The position numbers and the translations under genes are program-made. Positions 36,553-43,400 of a DNA stretch of 64,000 bases are shown here, one piece after another. The stretch is from Blastomonas sp. AAP53. GTDB lineage: Bacteria > Pseudomonadota > Alphaproteobacteria > Sphingomonadales > Sphingomonadaceae. Where the stretch lies: the NCBI RefSeq assembly GCF_000331245.1, contig NZ_ANFZ01000009.1:372001-436000 (forward strand), read 5' to 3'. The notes beneath the pieces were generated by a model. It was given only the letters and a program-made list of their open reading frames with translations, was not told where the DNA came from and searched no databases. Position 1 is the stretch's first letter. Each line of letters opens with the position of its first letter.

Positions 36553-36581
36553 TTGCCAAGCTGAAAACCTGTGTCTATCTG
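36553..36581 (+). promoter_or_regulatory. Sigma-70-type promoter of tRNA-Arg
   Basis: TTGCCA (36553-36558) and TATCTG (36576-36581) are 17 bases apart, and the -10 ends 12 bases before the mature tRNA 5' end. Confidence 0.6.
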
Positions 36582-36593
36582 CGCCACTCCAAC

Positions 36594-36670
36594 GCGCCCG
36601 TAGCTCAGCTGGATAGAGCATCAGACTACGAATCTGAGGGTCGGACGTTCGAATCGTTCCGGGCGCACCA
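36594..36670 (+). tRNA. tRNA-Arg(ACG)
   Basis: 77 bases with encoded CCA. Acceptor GCGCCCG pairs with CGGGCGC. D-arm GCTC/GAGC. Anticodon stem TCAGA/TCTGA with loop CTACGAA giving anticodon ACG (reads CGU, and CGC/CGA after deamination to inosine). T-arm GGACG-TTCGAAT-CGTTC. It is followed by a rho-independent terminator. Confidence 0.97.
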
Positions 36671-36700
36671 TTTTCCTTCACCGGAAAAATGAGGACTGAA

Positions 36701-36726
36701 AAGGCGGGCAATTTGCCCGCCTTTTT
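36701..36726 (+). terminator. Rho-independent terminator after tRNA-Arg
   Basis: AAGGCGGGCA and TGCCCGCCTT form a 10-bp GC-rich stem around ATT, followed by a T run (TTTTTC). It starts 31 bases past the tRNA 3' end. Confidence 0.88.
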
Positions 36727-36833
36727 CTGTTTGTGCAGCTCCCTTGGGGCCATCTGCAATATGGTTTCATTTGACACCAGTTTGGTCGCGGACTATCCTT
36801 CAGCGACAACAGTGGCGCGAAGAGGATGATGTC

Positions 36834-37937
36834 ATGGCCGATCTATTCGAGAATCCCCTGGGACTGGACGGGTTCGAGTTCATCGAATTCTGTGCCCCAG
36901 AAAAGGGTCTGCTCGAGCCGGTCTTCACGGCCATGGGCTTCACCCGCATCGCACAGCACCGATCGAAAGACGTCCATCTGTGGCGGCAGGGCGACATCAA
37001 TCTGATCGCCAATTACGAACCTGCCAGCCCCGCAGCCTATTTTGCCGCAGAGCACGGCCCGTCGGCCTGTGGCATGGGCTTTCGCGTACGCAATGCCCGT
37101 GAGGCGTATCAGGAAGCACTCGCACGCGGCGCAGAACCGGTGGAAACCCGTACTGGCCCGATGGAGCTGCGCCTGCCCGCCATTCGCGGAATTGGCGGCG
37201 CGATGATCTATCTGATCGACCGGTACGCATCGCTCGATGCTCCCGAGGCGCTGTCGATCTATGACATCGATTTCGAATTCCTACCCGGCGTCAACCGCCA
37301 TCCGGTAGGCGCGGGCTTCCGCATGATCGATCACCTCACCCATAATGTCTATGGCGGCCGCATGAACCATTGGGCGAAGTTCTACGAGCGTGTGTTCAAC
37401 TTCCGCGAAATCCGCTTCTTCGACATCAAGGGCGAATATACCGGCCTCACCAGCCGCGCGATGACCGCGCCCGATGGCAAGATCCGCATTCCGTTGAACG
37501 AAGAGGGCGCCAAGGGCGGCGGCCAGATCGACGAATTCCTGCGCGCCTATAATGGCGAGGGCATTCAGCATATCGCGTTCATCTGCGACGACCTGATCGC
37601 CTGTCTTGACCGGATCAGGGCGCTGGGCGCGCCCTTGATGACTCCGCCGCCGGCCACGTATTACGAGGCGCTCGAGGAGCGTCTGCCGGGCCATGGCGAG
37701 CCTGTCGAGGAACTGCAGATGCGCGGTATCCTGCTCGATGGATCGACCGAGAACAACGATCCGCGTCTGCTGCTTCAGATATTCGGCCAGCCGGTGATTG
37801 GCCCCGTGTTCTTCGAGTTCATCCAGCGCAAGAAGGACGAAGGCTTTGGGAACGGCAATTTCACCGCGCTGTTCAAGTCGATGGAAGAAGACCAGCTGCG
37901 CCGCGGCGTGCTGAAGGTTCAGGAACCGGCAGAATGA
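36834..37937 (+). CDS. hppD: 4-hydroxyphenylpyruvate dioxygenase
   Basis: Fe(II) dioxygenase converting 4-hydroxyphenylpyruvate to homogentisate in tyrosine breakdown. 367 residues, two VOC repeats. Iron ligands by comparison with Pseudomonas HPPD: His167 in IDHLTHN, His246 in QHIAF, Glu328 in FFEFIQR. RNPWF-like C-terminal gate appears as [25 protein letters not shown] 36834 follows GAGGA. The next gene overlaps by 4 bases (ATGA). Homogentisate dioxygenase and fumarylacetoacetase are not in the window. Confidence 0.95.
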   Translation: MADLFENPLGLDGFEFIEFCAPEKGLLEPVFTAMGFTRIAQHRSKDVHLWRQGDINLIANYEPASPAAYFAAEHGPSACGMGFRVRNAREAYQEALARGAEPVETRTGPMELRLPAIRGIGGAMIYLIDRYASLDAPEALSIYDIDFEFLPGVNRHPVGAGFRMIDHLTHNVYGGRMNHWAKFYERVFNFREIRFFDIKGEYTGLTSRAMTAPDGKIRIPLNEEGAKGGGQIDEFLRAYNGEGIQHIAFICDDLIACLDRIRALGAPLMTPPPATYYEALEERLPGHGEPVEELQMRGILLDGSTENNDPRLLLQIFGQPVIGPVFFEFIQRKKDEGFGNGNFTALFKSMEEDQLRRGVLKVQEPAE

Positions 37938-38482
37938 CCGCGCCTTTCGCTCTCTCGCGCATTCACCACGTTGCCTATCGCTGCAGGGATGCCAAGCAGA
38001 CGGTGGAATGGTACGAAAGGGTGCTGGGCATGACCTACACCAGCGCCTTTTCCGAGGACCATGTGCCGTCCACCGGGGCCTATGACCCCTATATGCATGT
38101 CTTCCTCGACTGCGGCGGTGGCAATGTGCTGGCGTTTTTCGAGCTGCCCGAGCAGCCCGAAATGGGCCGCGATGCCAATACGCCCGAATGGGTGCAGCAT
38201 ATCGCCTTCGAGGTCGCGGACCTGGACGCTCTTCTCGCCGCAAAGACCCATATCGAGGGGCTGGGCATCGACGTGCTGGGGCCGACGTTCCATGGTATCT
38301 TCCGCTCGATCTATTTCTTCGATCCCAATGGCCACCGCGTCGAGCTGGCGTGCAACATCGGCAAGCCCGAGCATTACGCCGAGCTCAAGCGGGTCGCGCC
38401 CCTGATGCTGGAGGAATGGAGCCAGACCAAAAAGGCTCCGCGTCATGCGGACTGGTTGCACAAGGATCCCGATGCGTCCTAA
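37934..38482 (+). CDS. VOC (glyoxalase/bleomycin resistance/dioxygenase) superfamily protein
   Basis: 182 residues with paired beta-alpha-beta-beta-beta units: [26 protein letters not shown] and, after [32 protein letters not shown]. Metal-ligand candidates are the His in HHVAY, His in MHVFLD or QHIAF, and Glu in HRVELA. Translationally coupled to hppD, so a role in aromatic amino acid catabolism is plausible. Exact activity unknown. Confidence 0.85.
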   Translation: MTAPFALSRIHHVAYRCRDAKQTVEWYERVLGMTYTSAFSEDHVPSTGAYDPYMHVFLDCGGGNVLAFFELPEQPEMGRDANTPEWVQHIAFEVADLDALLAAKTHIEGLGIDVLGPTFHGIFRSIYFFDPNGHRVELACNIGKPEHYAELKRVAPLMLEEWSQTKKAPRHADWLHKDPDAS

Positions 38483-38493
38483 GGGTGCTCGCC

Positions 38494-38757
38494 ATGACCT
38501 TCGAAGACCAGCTTGAGCGCTATTTCGGCACGCGCAACCCGACTGCCATCGCCCCTCAGGCCGTACCTGCAGCTATCGAGCGCATGCAGGTCGATCTGGG
38601 GCTTTGCACGGTTTCAGGCGAGCGCTTTGCCATCTGGTGCATGCTGTTTATGTTTGGTCAGGCCCCCGATATCGATGAAACCTTTGCCGAGCGCTCAGAG
38701 CGCGATCTGGCGCGCGACTTCATCGAGATGTCGGAACAGGCCGAGCAGGGGGGGTGA
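38494..38757 (+). CDS. Small hypothetical protein
   Basis: 87 residues starting MTFEDQLERYFGTRNPTAI, soluble and helical, no signal. 11 bases after the VOC gene. It ends overlapping the first potential start of the DUF4169 gene. No family recognised; the compact, coupled arrangement argues that it is real. Confidence 0.6.
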   Translation: MTFEDQLERYFGTRNPTAIAPQAVPAAIERMQVDLGLCTVSGERFAIWCMLFMFGQAPDIDETFAERSERDLARDFIEMSEQAEQGG

Positions 38758-38759
38758 TC

Positions 38760-38939
38760 GTGGCAGAGATCATCAACCTGAGGCAGGCGCGCAAGGCGCT
38801 CAAGCGTAGACAGGGCGAGACCATTGCCGCTGCCAATCGCGCCAAATTCGGTCGCACCAAGGCCGAGCGCTTGAGCCAGACGAGCGATCAGGACCGGGCA
38901 GCGCGGCTGCTTGAAGGTGCACGGCGGGAGCAGGATTGA
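38760..38939 (+). CDS. DUF4169 family protein
   Basis: 59 residues beginning AEIINLRQARKALKRR with the family motif AAANRAKFGRTKAER. Highly basic and helical. GTG start at 38760 taken because family members begin MAEIINLR; GTG 38754 would add two residues. Its stop overlaps the next ATG by one base (TGATG). Alphaproteobacterial family of unknown function. Confidence 0.82.
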   Translation: MAEIINLRQARKALKRRQGETIAAANRAKFGRTKAERLSQTSDQDRAARLLEGARREQD

Positions 38940-39142
38940 TGCGATCGACCGGAGACAGCGTCAGCGTGCGCCTTTACCATCTGGATGGAGAGGCGGAAGG
39001 CGGGGCGGCCAGTACGCTGTTCTACGGTCCGTTGGTCGAAGCGCTTCGCCTTGCCGATCAGCAACCTGCCGAGGTGCAGGAAGGGCTGTTCATCGCCACC
39101 GACAATGATGTTGTGGCGTATCTCGACCTGATCGAGACCTAG
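38939..39142 (+). CDS. Small hypothetical protein
   Basis: 67 residues (MRSTGDSVSVRLYHLDGEAEGG... ending DNDVVAYLDLIET), acidic, likely a small alpha/beta domain. Translationally coupled to the DUF4169 gene. Its stop overlaps that of the convergent haloalkane dehalogenase by 4 bases. Confidence 0.6.
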   Translation: MRSTGDSVSVRLYHLDGEAEGGAASTLFYGPLVEALRLADQQPAEVQEGLFIATDNDVVAYLDLIET

Positions 39143-40044
39143 GCTCTGGCCTGCTCCGCAACATCGAGTATGCATTCGACAAAGCCCTGCGGGTCATCCT
39201 CCTGAATGAAGTGACTGCCGCTCAAGGTGCAGTGTTTCTGCCCCTCGGTGCCGGGCACCCGCCCGACAAACAGCGCGTCGCCGCCGCGGGTGATCGGGTC
39301 ACGGTCGCTGAAGCAGCACAGGAACGGCTTTTCCCAGCGATCAAGAACCTCCCATGCCTTCAGCTGATCGGGCACCGCAACGTTCGGGCCCAGAGGTACA
39401 AAGCTCGGGAAGATGCGCGCGCCAGCCTTGGTGCTGCCATTGGGGAAGGGGGCATCATAGGCCGCAATCTCGGCCTGTGAAAGCTCGCGCGAGGTGCCCT
39501 TGGCGATGATCTTGCCGATCGGGAACACAGGGCTCCATTTGGAGAACGCCCGCCAGATGGCAAACGCGCGCGGCGCATCCTGACCGGCGGGCAGTCCGCC
39601 GTTGGACAGCACCACACCATTGAACCGTTCGGGCATTTCGGTGACGAGGCGCAGTCCGATCAGGGATCCCCAGTCCTGGCAGGCCAGGGTGATGTTGGTG
39701 AGGTCGAGCTTTTCGATCCAGCGCCGCATCCAGCCCACATGCCGGGCATAGCTGTAGTCGCTCTTGCGCGCGAGCTTGTCGGATTTGCCGAAGCCGATGA
39801 GATCAGGCGCGATGGCGCGATAGCCAGCAGCCGCAATGGGCCCGATCATGTGACGATAGAGATAGCACCAGCTGGGTTCGCCATGGAGCATCAGCACCAC
39901 CGGAGCATCGCGCGGACCTTCGTCGACATAATGCACGCGTAGCCTCGTGCCATCGGTCGGGTCAGCAATTTCGGCGTAATGCGGTGCAAACGGGAAATCC
40001 GGGATCGCTGCAAATCGTTCGTCCGGCGTCCGTAAAACTCGCAT
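39139..40044 (-). CDS. dhmA: Haloalkane dehalogenase, subfamily I
   Basis: Hydrolytic cleavage of carbon-halogen bonds in haloalkanes. 301 residues. Residue numbering coincides with the model enzyme DhlA: nucleophile Asp124 and halide-binding Trp125 in ACQDWGSLIG, Glu56 in HGEPSW at the oxyanion loop. The catalytic acid is probably in FSDRDPITRG and the base is His278 in SGSHFIQED. The cap region (KWSPVFPIGKIIAKGTSRELSQ) is of HLD-I type. No other halo-compound genes adjoin it, so the natural substrate is unknown. Confidence 0.9.
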   Translation of the reverse strand: MRVLRTPDERFAAIPDFPFAPHYAEIADPTDGTRLRVHYVDEGPRDAPVVLMLHGEPSWCYLYRHMIGPIAAAGYRAIAPDLIGFGKSDKLARKSDYSYARHVGWMRRWIEKLDLTNITLACQDWGSLIGLRLVTEMPERFNGVVLSNGGLPAGQDAPRAFAIWRAFSKWSPVFPIGKIIAKGTSRELSQAEIAAYDAPFPNGSTKAGARIFPSFVPLGPNVAVPDQLKAWEVLDRWEKPFLCCFSDRDPITRGGDALFVGRVPGTEGQKHCTLSGSHFIQEDDPQGFVECILDVAEQARA

Positions 40045-40063
40045 ATGTCCTCTCCTTCAATCT

Positions 40064-40084
40064 AATGACATAGCAAATGACATA
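40064..40084. promoter_or_regulatory. Tandem AATGACATA direct repeats
   Basis: Two copies of AATGACATA begin at 40064 and 40076, one about every helical turn (12 bases). They sit 20-40 bases upstream of the dehalogenase start (minus strand) in an AT-rich patch between two divergent genes. Operator-like; regulator unknown. Confidence 0.35.
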
Positions 40085-40229
40085 TTACGTTAGTGGGTGC
40101 AACGCACTGTGTCGCGGCGCCAAGAATTTCCCGGTGCTCACGTGGACAGCAACTGTTGACCATCCCGGCAGGACGAAGTTGCTCCAGCCGATCGCCGGAT
40201 CGATCACTGGCGTCAGGTGTAGACGCACC

Positions 40230-40865
40230 ATGCCCATGTCCATCTCTCCCGAATGGCAGCAGCTCGCCATTTATGCCGCCGCAGCGGCAGTGCTGCTCGT
40301 CGTGTTGTTCAATCTGCCCTATGTCGGGCGTGCGCTGCGGTCGCTGTTTTCGGTTGCGCTGCTGGCGTTGTGCCTGTTCGTGCTGCTGCAGCAGGCTCCA
40401 TTCGACCCCACGCTTTCGCGCGTGGCGGGGCAGCTTGGGATCGACGGCCAAACGGTGCAAGGCAACGAGGTCCGGCTGCAAATGGCCGGTGACGGTCACT
40501 TCTGGGCGCAGGCATCGATCAACGGGATCGAGCGGCGCATGCTGGTGGATAGCGGCGCGACAGTGACTGCATTGTCGAAGGCTACCGCCGACGAGGCGGC
40601 GGTCGCGCTGGGAACAGGGTTGCTACCGGTGATGCTGCGCACGGCCAATGGCACGGTGCAGGCGAACACCGGCACCGTAGATCAGTTCAATCTTGGAACC
40701 ATCGAGGCGCGCAATCTGAAAGTCGTGGTCTCACCGGCGTTGGGCGATGTCGATGTGCTGGGCATGAACTTTCTATCGCAGCTGGAATCCTGGCGGGTCG
40801 AGGGCAGAACCCTGGTGCTCGTTCCCAAGGTTTCCGGGGCCGAGAGCAAAGTGACGCACGAATAG
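40230..40865 (+). CDS. Membrane-anchored retropepsin-like aspartic protease
   Basis: 211 residues. Two N-terminal hydrophobic helices (about 9-50) followed by a single-lobe aspartyl protease domain of the clan AA type: catalytic MLVDSGATVTALS, then FNLGTIEARNLKVVVSP and the conserved DVLGMNFLSQLESWRVEG. Acts presumably as a dimer. The frame is open from 40077, but the region upstream of ATG 40230 does not look protein-like. Confidence 0.82.
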   Translation: MPMSISPEWQQLAIYAAAAAVLLVVLFNLPYVGRALRSLFSVALLALCLFVLLQQAPFDPTLSRVAGQLGIDGQTVQGNEVRLQMAGDGHFWAQASINGIERRMLVDSGATVTALSKATADEAAVALGTGLLPVMLRTANGTVQANTGTVDQFNLGTIEARNLKVVVSPALGDVDVLGMNFLSQLESWRVEGRTLVLVPKVSGAESKVTHE

Positions 40866-40960
40866 GCCGGATTTTTAGCCGCCTTGAAGGAACCGCTGGC
40901 GCAGTGTGCCGTAGCCTTTGTTGCCGGGCAGCATCCCAACAACGAAGGACCAAGCGGACG

Positions 40961-41698
40961 ATGGTTTCCGAAACGTTACTTGCGGTGCCATATTGCGGGC
41001 TCACCGCTGCGGATCGCTGGATGGGCAGCTGGAACCTCGACCCGGGGGTGATCAGCCTCATTGGCGTTGTCATGGTCTTGACGGTTCGAAGGCCCGCAGG
41101 CGCGCTCCGATGGCGTTGGGCTGCGGTTGCGTTGATGGCGCTGTTATGGGTTTCGCCCTTCTGTGCGGCATCTGCCAGCCTGCTTTCCGTGCGGGTCGCG
41201 CACCATATGGTCGCAATGCTGCTGCTCGCCCCCGCGCTGGCGCTGGGTTGGCCGAAGGTCCACATCGGCGATATGACAGGTTGGGCGATCGTCGCCGCCA
41301 TCTCGCTGAGTGCCTGGTTCGTGCCTGCAGCCTATAGTTTTGCCTGGGAATGGGCTGCAGGCTATTGGGTGCTGCAGCTGGCTATGGTCGGCGCTGCGTG
41401 GCAGTTCTGGTCCAACTGGTTCCATCCTGCTGCAGAAGGCCGGCCGCTGGTCATGGCGGGCACCCCGGCGTTGCTGGCAATGGTGATGGGCTTTGTCGGC
41501 GCGCTGCTGACCTTCGCGCCCCGGCCTCTTTATGCCGAGCACATCTTTACCACCGTCCAGTTCGACGTCTCGGCGTTATGGGATCAACAACTCGCCGGAT
41601 TGCTGATGTGGACCATCGGGATGGTGCCGATGGCGGTGCTTGCATTCGTGCGGCTTGGCAAAATGGCAGGTGCCACAGGTGAACGCGCCGCATGCTGA
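40961..41698 (+). CDS. ctaG: Cytochrome c oxidase assembly protein, caa3-type CtaG
   Basis: 245 residues with about seven membrane helices. Family features: LLSVRVAHHMVAMLLLAPALALG with paired His, WLQ-like region WVLQLAMVGAAWQFWSNWFHP, and TFAPRPLYAEH. PF09678-type CtaG, needed for copper-centre assembly in caa3/ba3-like oxidases; unrelated to Cox11. First gene of the oxidase cluster; overlaps the next gene by 7 bases. Confidence 0.82.
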   Translation: MVSETLLAVPYCGLTAADRWMGSWNLDPGVISLIGVVMVLTVRRPAGALRWRWAAVALMALLWVSPFCAASASLLSVRVAHHMVAMLLLAPALALGWPKVHIGDMTGWAIVAAISLSAWFVPAAYSFAWEWAAGYWVLQLAMVGAAWQFWSNWFHPAAEGRPLVMAGTPALLAMVMGFVGALLTFAPRPLYAEHIFTTVQFDVSALWDQQLAGLLMWTIGMVPMAVLAFVRLGKMAGATGERAAC

Positions 41699-42192
41699 TC
41701 ATCTGGTCGACCCTGATATTCAAGGCACTGCATATTTCGACAATATCGTTGTGGGCGGTGGGTCTGGTGATGCAGCCGCTGCTCTTTCGCGGATATCGAC
41801 CCCAGATGAGCGACACTGCTTATATCCGGTTCCGCCAGCTCACCCATTACAGCTACATCCGTTTTCTGACCCCCGCAGCCGTGATCGCAGTGGGGACCGG
41901 CATCGTGCTGATCCTGCTGCGCGGCATTTTCGAGCCGTGGCTGTTCGCCAAGCTGGCACTGGTCTCGCTGCTGGCGATGCTGCACGCCTATGTCGGTCAC
42001 ATGATCGTGCTGACCGCCGAGACGCGCGGGTCGGTACGGTTGCCGTCGCCCCTCATGGTGCTTGGACCGGTGCTGCTGGTGCTGACGGGAATACTGGTTC
42101 TGGTCCTGGCCAAGCCGGTGGTGACGGTCGAATGGCCGCAATGGATGACCGAACCTCAGTCCTTCTCGCTGCCGCGCTGGGTGCCGATTTGA
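41692..42192 (+). CDS. CopD-like integral membrane protein
   Basis: 166 residues, four hydrophobic spans. N-terminal KALHISTISLWAVGLVMQPLLF with a conserved His, then LTHYSYIRFLTPAAVIAVGTG and FAKLALVSLLAMLHAYVGHM. Resembles the CopD/HemJ-like family. In the oxidase cluster it could help copper or haem handling. It overlaps the 3' end of the opposite-strand DUF2231 gene by 37 bases. Confidence 0.68.
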   Translation: MLIIWSTLIFKALHISTISLWAVGLVMQPLLFRGYRPQMSDTAYIRFRQLTHYSYIRFLTPAAVIAVGTGIVLILLRGIFEPWLFAKLALVSLLAMLHAYVGHMIVLTAETRGSVRLPSPLMVLGPVLLVLTGILVLVLAKPVVTVEWPQWMTEPQSFSLPRWVPI

Positions 42193-42668
42193 TAATCGAA
42201 CACCAGCTTGCCGCCGTGCCATCCGGTCAGGCCCGTCATGATGACGCACAGCGCAGACAGCATGACGCCGTAGGGCAGCACTGCGCCTGCCGGATCGGCG
42301 AGCCGCACGCCCCAGTTTCCGCCCAGCACGGACAGCAGTGTCATGGCGAGGATGAAATGCGTCCAGCTTGCCGCCCGCACCCGGATGCCGGGGACGGCCA
42401 GCAATTCCACCGTGCCGACAATTCCGGCCAGAACGCCGAAGACAAAGCCCGATCCGATCGCCCACAAGGCGGCGCGCGCCCAGAAAACGTCGCCGGTGGC
42501 CCAATAGAACAGGTCCGCGCCAAAGGTGCCGAAGGCGGCGGTGATCGGGAAGGCGACCATCATCGCGTGGATCGGGTGGCTGGCGATAGCCATGCGCGAT
42601 TCGGTCTCGTTGAACATGCGGCTCGACAGGATTGGGTCGGCCCGCAGAGCCTCGGTATCTTCGGTCAT
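42156..42668 (-). CDS. DUF2231 membrane protein
   Basis: 170 residues. DUF2231 hallmarks: ASHPIHAMMVAFPITAAFGTFGADLFYWATGD and FGVLAGIVGTVELLAVPGIR, four membrane spans. Family members often accompany respiratory or cytochrome genes. It is on the strand opposite to the rest of the oxidase cluster, inserted between the CopD-like gene and coxB. Confidence 0.82.
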   Translation of the reverse strand: MTEDTEALRADPILSSRMFNETESRMAIASHPIHAMMVAFPITAAFGTFGADLFYWATGDVFWARAALWAIGSGFVFGVLAGIVGTVELLAVPGIRVRAASWTHFILAMTLLSVLGGNWGVRLADPAGAVLPYGVMLSALCVIMTGLTGWHGGKLVFDYQIGTQRGSEKD

Positions 42669-42704
42669 CGCACGAAATCATCCTTCAGCCGGTTGCATCA
42701 GGTA

Positions 42705-43400
42705 ATGCGCGCATCACTTATCGGTTCCCTCGGGCTGCTGGCGGCATGCCAGGGGCCGCTCTCGACGCTCGATCCGGGCGGCCCGCAGGCACAGTCGGTT
42801 TTCGTGTTCACCTCGGTCATGGTCGGGGTGGCGTGCCTTGTCTTCGTCATTGTCATCGCCCTGTTCGCGATCGCGCTGCGGCGCCGCCGGCGAACCGCGC
42901 GCAGCCGGGATGCTGATCAGACGGATGCTACGGCATCGCGTGCGGAGCGTCGCTGGATGCTGGGACTGGGCATTGCCTTTCCCATGAGTGTGCTCACCAT
43001 CTTGCTGGCTGCGACCTTGTGGGTCGGCGAGAAACAGTTCTTCCGGAACGACAATCTGCCGATATGGCGGGCAACTGCTTCGCAATGGGGATGGCGCTTC
43101 GCGCCGCTCCGTGGCGATGGGTCGGTCGGGGCGAGCGCCGAGAGGCTGGTCATCCCCGCTGGGCAACCGGTGATTGTCGAGATCGTCTCGACCGATGTGA
43201 TCCACAGTTTCTGGGTTCCGCGCCTCGCGGGCAAGATGGATGCAGTGCCCGGCAAGCCCAACCGCCATCTGATCGAGGCCGATCAGCCGGGCACCTATCT
43301 GGGCCTTTGCGCCGAATATTGCGGCATCGGGCATGACCGGATGCGCTTCGAAGTGGTGGCGACATCCCCACGGGCAACAGCTGCCGGGGGCATGCGATGA
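42705..43400 (+). CDS. coxB: Cytochrome c oxidase subunit II (lipoprotein form)
   Basis: 231 residues. Lipoprotein-type signal with LLAAC near residue 15, two transmembrane helices (VFVFTSVMVGVACLVFVIVI and LGIAFPMSVLTILLAATLWV), then a cupredoxin domain. The CuA site is complete: His in VIHSFWVP, then CAEYCGIGHDRM giving C-x3-C-x3-H-x2-M. No fused cytochrome c domain. ATG 42705 sits 36 bases from the DUF2231 start on the other strand. Overlaps the subunit I gene by 4 bases. Confidence 0.92.
   Translation: MRASLIGSLGLLAACQGPLSTLDPGGPQAQSVFVFTSVMVGVACLVFVIVIALFAIALRRRRRTARSRDADQTDATASRAERRWMLGLGIAFPMSVLTILLAATLWVGEKQFFRNDNLPIWRATASQWGWRFAPLRGDGSVGASAERLVIPAGQPVIVEIVSTDVIHSFWVPRLAGKMDAVPGKPNRHLIEADQPGTYLGLCAEYCGIGHDRMRFEVVATSPRATAAGGMR

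Noticed and set aside
40077-40229. N-terminal extension of the aspartic protease
   Set aside because: The extension has no resemblance to family members, which begin with the membrane anchor; it lies over the AT-rich regulatory region.
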